Source: Chloroflexi bacterium RBG_16_70_13 (GTDB lineage Bacteria; Chloroflexota; Limnocylindria; Limnocylindrales; CSP1-4). Taken from it: 10,955 bases of DNA. The position numbers and the translations under genes are program-made. The notes beneath the pieces were generated by a model. That model searched no databases. It was not told the DNA's origin and worked only from the letters and a program-made list of their open reading frames with translations. The DNA is taken from positions 167-11,121 of the forward strand of contig MGOD01000094.1 in assembly GCA_001795245.1 (NCBI GenBank), in the 5' to 3' direction. Shown here piece after piece: positions 6,945-10,955 of the stretch; positions within the stretch are counted from its first letter, which is position 1; each line of letters opens with the position of its first letter.

Positions 6945-7652
6945 TTACTCGATGGTCTCGGCGGGCTCGTACGGCGCCAGCGCGGGTCCCGCGAGCGGGG
7001 CCTCCTCCGGCGTCGCCGCGACCGAGGCCCCCCATTCGTGGGCGTGCGGGGCGGCCGGCTCGGCCGGGCCTTCGTACGCCGGCAGCTCGTCGCGAGGCGT
7101 CGCGCCGTCGATGACCGTGCCGGGATCGCCGAGATCGATCGTCCGGGTCACGACCGAGCCGCCCTCGGCGAGGGCCGCGAGGAGATCGTCCGGCATGTGG
7201 CTGGGCGAAAGGACCCGGAAGGCGCCCAGGGCGCCGAGCGGCAGGAGCGCCGGCCAGCCGGCCTCGCCGCGATAGGCCGGGCGGAGGAGTGCCTCGCCGT
7301 CCACGCCGTGGGCCTCGATGAGCGACGTCACGGTCTCGGGGCCCACCCAGCACAGCCGGGCCGGCCAGACGAGCGCCGCGTCGGTGGCGCTGACCTCGGC
7401 GACTGCGAGCTCGATGGCCCGGACGACCTGGGCAACCGGGCCGCCCTCACGCGGGGCCGGCGTCCCGAGGGTCACCGGCGCACCCGCCAGCGCCAGGGCG
7501 ACGGTCCCCTCCGGGTCGGGCGAGACGACGACGATCGGGGTGGCCCCACCGGCCCAGGCCGCGTCCGCGATCCGGCGCACGCGGGCAACCCCGGCGGCAT
7601 CGCCGAGCGCGGATTCGACCGAGGCGGCGAGGATCACGGCGGCGACGGTCAC
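6945..7652 (-). CDS. MobA-like nucleotidyltransferase fold, probable pseudoenzyme
   Basis: A 235-residue cytoplasmic protein aligned by eye with the MobA/MocA/CofC group of NTP transferases, which move nucleotides onto cofactors or sugars. It has the N-terminal strand VAAVILAA, then RIADAAWAGGATPIVVV (27-43), a region like LLRPAYRGEAGWPALL (122-137), and the PETVTSLIEA helix (105-114). Key residues are lost. The LAAGxxxRxGxxK nucleotide loop is LAASVESALGD (8-18) with no Arg or Lys, the metal-binding Asp-x-Pro loop is WPAR (96-99), and the His of GHP is Trp133. It may bind a ligand without catalysis, or act on another substrate. Residues 190-235 are an Ala/Pro/Glu-rich tail. The GTG start lies 6 bases after a -10-like box. 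It diverges from an ACT-domain gene. Confidence 0.78.
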   Translation of the reverse strand: MTVAAVILAASVESALGDAAGVARVRRIADAAWAGGATPIVVVSPDPEGTVALALAGAPVTLGTPAPREGGPVAQVVRAIELAVAEVSATDAALVWPARLCWVGPETVTSLIEAHGVDGEALLRPAYRGEAGWPALLPLGALGAFRVLSPSHMPDDLLAALAEGGSVVTRTIDLGDPGTVIDGATPRDELPAYEGPAEPAAPHAHEWGASVAATPEEAPLAGPALAPYEPAETIE

Positions 7653-7658
7653 GGCCGG

Positions 7659-7664
7659 ATGCTA
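7659..7664 (-). promoter_or_regulatory. Candidate -10 box for the leaderless 7652 gene
   Basis: On the - strand TAGCAT is followed by 6 bases (CCGGCC) and then the GTG start at 7652-7650. There is no room for a Shine-Dalgarno sequence after the expected transcription start, so the message would be leaderless. The spacing and sequence match the boxes before hisS (TAGACT) and the 10926 gene (TAGGCT). Confidence 0.5.
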
Positions 7665-7733
7665 GCAGGGCTCGCTCCGACCGACGGCGGGCAGGCGGCC
7701 GAGGGCTCCGGATGCTGCGGGTGCTGCCAAGGA

Positions 7734-7743
7734 GGGATATCCC
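7734..7743. repeat. Palindrome GGGATATCCC in divergent gap
   Basis: This 10-base perfect palindrome lies in the 157-base gap between the divergent nucleotidyltransferase-like and ACT-domain genes, 67 bases before the ACT start. It is AT-centred in a very GC-rich stretch and could be an operator or part of the ACT-gene promoter. No partner copy was found in the window, so the regulatory role is a guess. Confidence 0.25.
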
Positions 7744-7794
7744 GACACGACGATCGGCACTGGCCATCCGCGGGCCGCGGGTCGATTCTCAGGC

Positions 7795-7802
7795 GAGGAG
7801 GA
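7795..7802 (+). promoter_or_regulatory. Strong ribosome binding site of ACT-domain gene
   Basis: GAGGAGGA ends 7 bases before the GTG at 7810 and is the clearest Shine-Dalgarno sequence in the window. It fixes the start of the ACT-domain protein. It also shows that this genome uses both leadered genes with ribosome sites and genes that appear leaderless. Confidence 0.8.
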
Positions 7803-7809
7803 TCCGGCC

Positions 7810-8208
7810 GTGGGAACGCAGTTCGTGGTCCAGATCGAGAATCACCCGGGCGCGCTCGCCCGGTTCGCCCATGCCCTCGCCGAGCGGGGGGTCAACATCG
7901 TCCACTGTGCCGCCGGCGGGGCCGGCCCGGTCGGCTATGCGATCGTGGAGACCGAGGACGACGACTCGGCGCGGGCCGTCCTTCGCTCGATCGGGCTGCC
8001 GTTCGTCGAGGGCCGCTCGATCACGGTGGAGCTGGAGGACCGACCCGGCGCGCTCGCCGAGGCGGCCGAGCGTCTGGCCTCGGCGGGGATCGGGATCCGC
8101 GGCCTGCTCATCGTCGGCCGGCGCGACGGAATGGTCCATGTCGCGATCACGACCGACGACGAGGCCGCCGCGAAGGAGCTCCTCAACCCGACCCTCGCCC
8201 CGGCCTGA
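7810..8208 (+). CDS. Tandem ACT-domain protein
   Basis: A 132-residue protein made almost entirely of two ACT domains. The first (about 3-60) contains HPGALARFAHALAERGVNI and the second (about 67-125) RPGALAEAAERLASAGIGI. Each shows the PGALA turn and the strand-helix-strand pattern that binds amino acids or other small ligands at domain interfaces. Stand-alone two-ACT proteins are thought to act as ligand sensors or regulators; no catalytic or DNA-binding domain is attached. The GTG start at 7810 is supported by a strong GAGGAGGA ribosome site. It diverges from the nucleotidyltransferase-like gene and lies 251 bases upstream of typA on the same strand. The ligand and target are unknown. Domain assignment is secure; the function is only a general inference. 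Confidence 0.9.
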   Translation: MGTQFVVQIENHPGALARFAHALAERGVNIVHCAAGGAGPVGYAIVETEDDDSARAVLRSIGLPFVEGRSITVELEDRPGALAEAAERLASAGIGIRGLLIVGRRDGMVHVAITTDDEAAAKELLNPTLAPA

Positions 8209-8238
8209 CCGGCGCGACATTCGGGTCCTGTCTGGCAG

Positions 8239-8345
8239 TCCGGGATTCCTGCGCAACGCGGCCAGCGACGTCGCCACGACACAGGCCAGACCGCGATTCC
8301 TGGCCCGGGAGTCCGGATTCGGGGCACAGCGGCCCCGATTCGGAA
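8239..8345. repeat. Four GATTC elements, three spaced 21 bases apart
   Basis: GATTC occurs at 8244, 8295, 8316 and 8337. The last three are exactly 21 bases apart and the first is 51 bases from the second. The first two share a longer form, CCGSGATTCCTG. The last two are CCGGATTCGGGGC and GCCCCGATTCGG, which nearly mirror each other. A 21-base step is two turns of B-DNA, so proteins bound here would sit on one face. This lies between the ACT gene and typA, where no gene is present. Confidence 0.45.
8319..8338 (+). terminator. Hairpin after ACT-domain gene
   Basis: TCGGGGC (8319-8325) pairs perfectly with GCCCCGA (8332-8338) around a 6-base ACAGCG loop. Weaker outer pairing is possible out to 8313 and 8343. 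It lies 110 bases after the ACT stop and 121 bases before typA. No T-run follows. It may end ACT-gene transcription, or may only reflect the inverted placement of the GATTC elements it overlaps. Confidence 0.35.
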
Positions 8346-8408
8346 CGACCACGGCGCGCCACTCAGGTTTCATGGACTGTCAGACACGGGCATGCGAGGC
8401 GACCGCGG

Positions 8409-8423
8409 CGGAACCTGGTTCCG
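8409..8423. promoter_or_regulatory. 15-base palindrome upstream of typA, possible operator
   Basis: CGGAACCTGGTTCCG is a perfect 7-1-7 inverted repeat. It ends 20 bases before the candidate -10 box of typA (8444), so it overlaps where a -35 element would lie. That location suits a repressor or activator site. A dimeric regulator is implied but none can be named. Confidence 0.4.
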
Positions 8424-8443
8424 GCTCGGCGCCGTCCCTGTGC

Positions 8444-8449
8444 GACAAT
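8444..8449 (+). promoter_or_regulatory. Candidate -10 box for typA
   Basis: GACAAT keeps the A and final T of the -10 consensus but not the first T. It ends 10 bases before the ATG at 8460. As at hisS and aspS, no Shine-Dalgarno sequence is seen before the ATG, so a leaderless or very short-leader message is likely. This box is weaker than those of the other genes. Confidence 0.35.
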
Positions 8450-8459
8450 CCGCAGCCCC

Positions 8460-10430
8460 ATGGTCGATCCCATCCGCTCGACGCTGCCCGGCGCCATCGA
8501 TGTCGTGGCGCCCGACGTCGACGCGCCCACCGACGCCAGCCACGCGCCCGGCAGCGTGGCCCGCGAGGACCTCCGGGACGTCGCGATCGTGGCCCACGTG
8601 GATCATGGCAAGACCACCCTCGTCGACGCGATGCTTCGCCAGACCGGCACCTTCCGGGCCAACGAGGCGGTCGTCGACCGGGTTCTCGACTCGATGGACC
8701 TGGAGCGTGAGAAGGGGATCACGATCCTGGCCAAGCAGACGACCGTCGACCACGACGGGGTCCGCCTGAACATCGTCGACACTCCCGGCCACGCCGACTT
8801 CGGCGGCGAGGTCGAGCGCTCACTCCTCATGGTCGACAGCGTCCTCCTCCTCGTCGACGCGGCCGAGGGGCCGCTGCCCCAGACCCGCTACGTCCTCCAG
8901 AAGGCAATGGCCCGCCGCCTGCCGGTCGTGGTCGCCCTCAACAAGATCGATCGCAGCGACGCCCGCCCGGCCGAGGTCCTCGACGACGTCTACGAGCTGT
9001 TCATCAACCTCGGTGCCGACGACGACCAGATCGACTTCCCGGTCGTCTACACGAACGCGAAGCTGGGCACGGCGACCCTTGATCTCGCCCGGCCGGGGAC
9101 GGACCTGCGGCCGCTCCTCGACCTCCTCGTCCGCGTGACGCCACCACCCCGGCACGTGCCGGGTCACCCCCTCCAGCTGCTCGTCACCAACCTCTCCGCC
9201 AACGACTACGTCGGTCGCATGGCCGTGGGCCGCATCCGCAACGGCTCGATCCGGGTCGGCCAGCGGATCGTCGTGGTCCGGGACGACCCCGACGACACCG
9301 CGGGGGCCGTTGAGCCGGGCCGGACCGTGACCCTGGGCGGGACGGTCACCAGCCTCCAGACCGCCCACGGCATCGAGCGGGTCGACATCTCCGAGGCCTC
9401 GGCCGGCGAGATCGTGTCGGTCGCCGGGCTGCCGGACGTGACGATCGGCGACACGATCACGGACCCTGGCGACCCCCGACCCCTGCCGCGCCTCGACGTC
9501 GACGCCCCGACCCTCCGGATGACGTTCGGGGTCAACACCTCGCCGCTCGCGGGCCGGGAGGGGAAGTACGTCACCTCGCGCCAGATCAAGGCCCGCCTCG
9601 ATCGGGAGGTCCTCGGCAACGTCTCGATCGAGGTCTACCCCACCGAATCGGGCGACACGTTCGAGGTCCGCGGTCGCGGCGAGCTCCAGCTTGCCGTCCT
9701 CATCGAGCAGATGCGGCGCGAAGGCTACGAGCTCACGGTCTCGCGCCCGGAGGTGATCCTGCGCGAGGTCGACGGGCAGGTCCAGGAGCCCTACGAGCGG
9801 GTCACGATCGACATCCCGCCCGACTACATCGGCGAGGTCCAGGCGGCGATCGCCAACCGCAAGGGCCGCCTCGAGCAGATGACGACCGACGCGGACGGAC
9901 GGGTCCGGATGGAGTTCGTCCTGCCCGTCCGCGGGCTCATCGGCTATCGCGGCCAGCTCCTGACCGACACGCGCGGCACGGCCCTCCTCCACCAGATCGG
10001 CGAGGGCTACGGCCCCTGGGCCGGCGAGGTCACCCATCGAACGGCCGGTGTCCTCGTCAGCGACCGAACGGGCACATCGAACGCCTACGCACTCTTCAAC
10101 CTCCAGGAGCGCTCCGAGCTCTTCATCGACGCCGGGGTCGAGGTCTACGAGGGGATGATCATGGGCGAGAACGCGCGCTCGGGCGACATGGACGTCAACC
10201 CGACGAAGGAGAAGAAGCTCACGAACATCCGGACCCACGCCCACGACGAGGCCCTCCGGCTGACACCGCCCCGGCCGATGACCCTCGAATCGGCAATCGA
10301 GCTCATCGCCGCCGACGAGCTCGTCGAGGTGACCCCGCACTCGATCCGCCTGCGCAAGCGGCTCCTCGCCAGGCACGAGCGGGAGCGCGAGCGCGGCCGC
10401 GAGTACGACCGGAGCCGGGCCGAGGCGTAG
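8460..10430 (+). CDS. typA: Ribosome-associated GTPase TypA/BipA
   Basis: A translational GTPase of the EF-G/LepA class that binds the 70S ribosome. In studied bacteria it aids ribosome assembly and stress or cold growth. The product is 656 residues against a usual 605-615. The excess is an N-terminal extension of about 37 residues before [17 protein letters not shown], and a charged tail rich in Arg and Glu (about 630-656). GTPase motifs are complete: P-loop AHVDHGKT (45-52), switch I EREKGITI (82-89), DTPGHADF (107-114), NKID (161-164), and TNAK (198-201) in the G5 position. The EF-G-like domains and the BipA-specific C-terminal part follow, including [20 protein letters not shown] and [12 protein letters not shown]. 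The frame is open for 474 further codons upstream, but that stretch crosses two other genes and looks nothing like a GTPase, so ATG 8460 is taken. Confidence 0.96.
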   Translation: MVDPIRSTLPGAIDVVAPDVDAPTDASHAPGSVAREDLRDVAIVAHVDHGKTTLVDAMLRQTGTFRANEAVVDRVLDSMDLEREKGITILAKQTTVDHDGVRLNIVDTPGHADFGGEVERSLLMVDSVLLLVDAAEGPLPQTRYVLQKAMARRLPVVVALNKIDRSDARPAEVLDDVYELFINLGADDDQIDFPVVYTNAKLGTATLDLARPGTDLRPLLDLLVRVTPPPRHVPGHPLQLLVTNLSANDYVGRMAVGRIRNGSIRVGQRIVVVRDDPDDTAGAVEPGRTVTLGGTVTSLQTAHGIERVDISEASAGEIVSVAGLPDVTIGDTITDPGDPRPLPRLDVDAPTLRMTFGVNTSPLAGREGKYVTSRQIKARLDREVLGNVSIEVYPTESGDTFEVRGRGELQLAVLIEQMRREGYELTVSRPEVILREVDGQVQEPYERVTIDIPPDYIGEVQAAIANRKGRLEQMTTDADGRVRMEFVLPVRGLIGYRGQLLTDTRGTALLHQIGEGYGPWAGEVTHRTAGVLVSDRTGTSNAYALFNLQERSELFIDAGVEVYEGMIMGENARSGDMDVNPTKEKKLTNIRTHAHDEALRLTPPRPMTLESAIELIAADELVEVTPHSIRLRKRLLARHERERERGREYDRSRAEA

Positions 10431-10461
10431 CCGCCCCTCGCCCGGAGCGCCGCGCCCGGTT

Positions 10462-10926
10462 TCAGGAGCCGGGAGAGCAGGCCGGGACGAGCTCCGGCTC
10501 GACGGCCCCGCTGCCGTCCGGGACCCCGCCGGACGTCGTGACCGACAGGTCGGCCTCGATCACGATCCGCGTTCGGCCCTCGTCCACTGTGACCGTCGTC
10601 AGGAGGGCGCAGGTGTCCGTGTACACCTCGATGGTCACCGGGACCGGCTTGCCGTCCTTGACGTCCATCGCCCGCTCCGCGGTCTGGAGGATGCCGCTCC
10701 TGGCGGGGATGAGGAGGTCCTGGCGCGGCGCTCCCTCGCTCTCGACGATGACCTTGACCCTGACCGGCAGGTCGCCGGCATTGCGGATGGCGAGCGAGAA
10801 CTTCGCCTCGCCGGGCGACGTCCCGCAGGCGCTGACGAAGAGGATGGCGAGGCCGAGGGCGATGACCCGCGGCAGCCCTCGAAGCCGCCGGAGCCTACCG
10901 AATGCCCCCGGGACGTTTCGGCGCAC
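10462..10926 (-). CDS. Small putative lipoprotein
   Basis: A 154-residue product with a lipoprotein signal peptide: a basic N-terminus (RRLRGLPR), a hydrophobic stretch (VIALGLAILF, 21-30), and a lipobox VSAC with the modified Cys at 34. Signal peptidase II would cleave before Cys34, leaving about 120 residues anchored to the outer membrane face. The mature part has alternating strands (KFSLAIRNAGDLPVRVKVIVES, PVTIEVYTDTCALLTTVTVD, TRIVIEADLSV), suggesting a small immunoglobulin-like beta sandwich. Two further Cys, in YTDTC and in PACSPGS near the end, could pair. I recognise no family. The GTG start at 10926 lies 6 bases after a -10-like TAGGCT. It is convergent with typA, with 31 bases between the stop codons. 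Confidence 0.82.
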   Translation of the reverse strand: MRRNVPGAFGRLRRLRGLPRVIALGLAILFVSACGTSPGEAKFSLAIRNAGDLPVRVKVIVESEGAPRQDLLIPARSGILQTAERAMDVKDGKPVPVTIEVYTDTCALLTTVTVDEGRTRIVIEADLSVTTSGGVPDGSGAVEPELVPACSPGS

Positions 10927-10932
10927 GGCGGG

Positions 10933-10938
10933 AGCCTA
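10933..10938 (-). promoter_or_regulatory. Candidate -10 box for leaderless lipoprotein gene
   Basis: On the - strand TAGGCT is followed by CCCGCC and then the GTG start at 10926, a gap of 6 bases. This is the same arrangement as before the 7652 gene and nearly the same as before hisS. No ribosome binding site is visible. The -35 region runs off the window. Confidence 0.5.
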
Positions 10939-10941
10939 GCA

Positions 10942-10952
10942 CCCGAATCGGG
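10942..10952. repeat. Palindrome CCCGAATCGGG upstream of lipoprotein gene
   Basis: This 5-1-5 inverted repeat begins 4 bases upstream of the candidate -10 box of the lipoprotein gene. Read on the other strand it is CCCGATTCGGG, close to the GATTC elements before typA (8335-8343). It may be a binding site of the same regulator, or chance in a sequence rich in C and G. Confidence 0.25.
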
Positions 10953-10955
10953 CTC

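Noticed and set aside
6700..7275. 191-codon + strand frame across the convergent gap
   Set aside because: It overlaps two supported genes and is low-complexity Ser/Arg/Ala; a shadow.
7038..8459. Upstream extension of the typA frame by 474 codons
   Set aside because: It crosses the oppositely oriented nucleotidyltransferase-like gene and runs out of frame over the ACT gene. Its product is Arg/Gly-rich with no recognisable domain.
8209..8459. Small gene in the ACT-typA gap
   Set aside because: Frames here continue from the overlapping shadows, show no domain and have no ribosome site. The phased elements and palindrome point to regulatory DNA.
8820..10376. 518-codon reading frame antisense to typA
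   Set aside because: Same kind of shadow: opposite a certain gene, no domain, repetitive acidic composition.

Overview
The window is about 70% G+C (estimated by eye) and packed with genes that have strong third-position G/C bias. GTG starts are common, junctions overlap by 4 bases (GTGA), and several genes seem to lack a 5' leader. The proteins look like those of a high-GC, poorly cultivated bacterium. My best guess is a Chloroflexota lineage (Limnocylindria-like), with Actinomycetota-like groups as the alternative. This is inferred from protein flavour only; there is no rRNA here to settle it.

Layout. (1) 1-1387: histidyl-tRNA synthetase (hisS, +). (2) 1388-1789: no intact gene, but a frameshifted remnant of a VapC-type PIN-domain toxin and two hairpins. 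(3) 1790-2152 (-): a small DsrE-fold protein without cysteine. It diverges from aspS, possibly from a shared -10 element. (4) 2211-4097: aspartyl-tRNA synthetase (aspS), probably non-discriminating. (5) 4165-6874: three + strand genes joined by 4-base overlaps: a membrane-anchored LppX/LprG-like protein, a ten-helix EamA transporter, and a membrane protein with an exported C-terminal domain. (6) 6945-7652 (-): a MobA-like nucleotidyltransferase fold whose signature residues are degraded, divergent from (7) 7810-8208 (+), a tandem ACT-domain protein. (8) 8209-8459: a 251-base regulatory gap with GATTC elements, three of them spaced 21 bases apart, a hairpin and a 15-base palindrome. (9) 8460-10430: the ribosome-associated GTPase TypA/BipA. 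(10) 10462-10926 (-): a small lipoprotein convergent with typA.

How the genes relate. hisS, aspS and typA are core translation genes. The rest are small envelope, transport or ligand-binding proteins with no obvious shared pathway. I found no new multi-gene defence or biosynthetic system. The best leads are the decayed PIN toxin with a visible 8-base frameshifting duplication, TANNNT boxes 6-9 bases before four start codons (with a weaker one before typA), which suggest leaderless transcription, the nucleotidyltransferase-like pseudoenzyme, and the phased GATTC elements upstream of typA.
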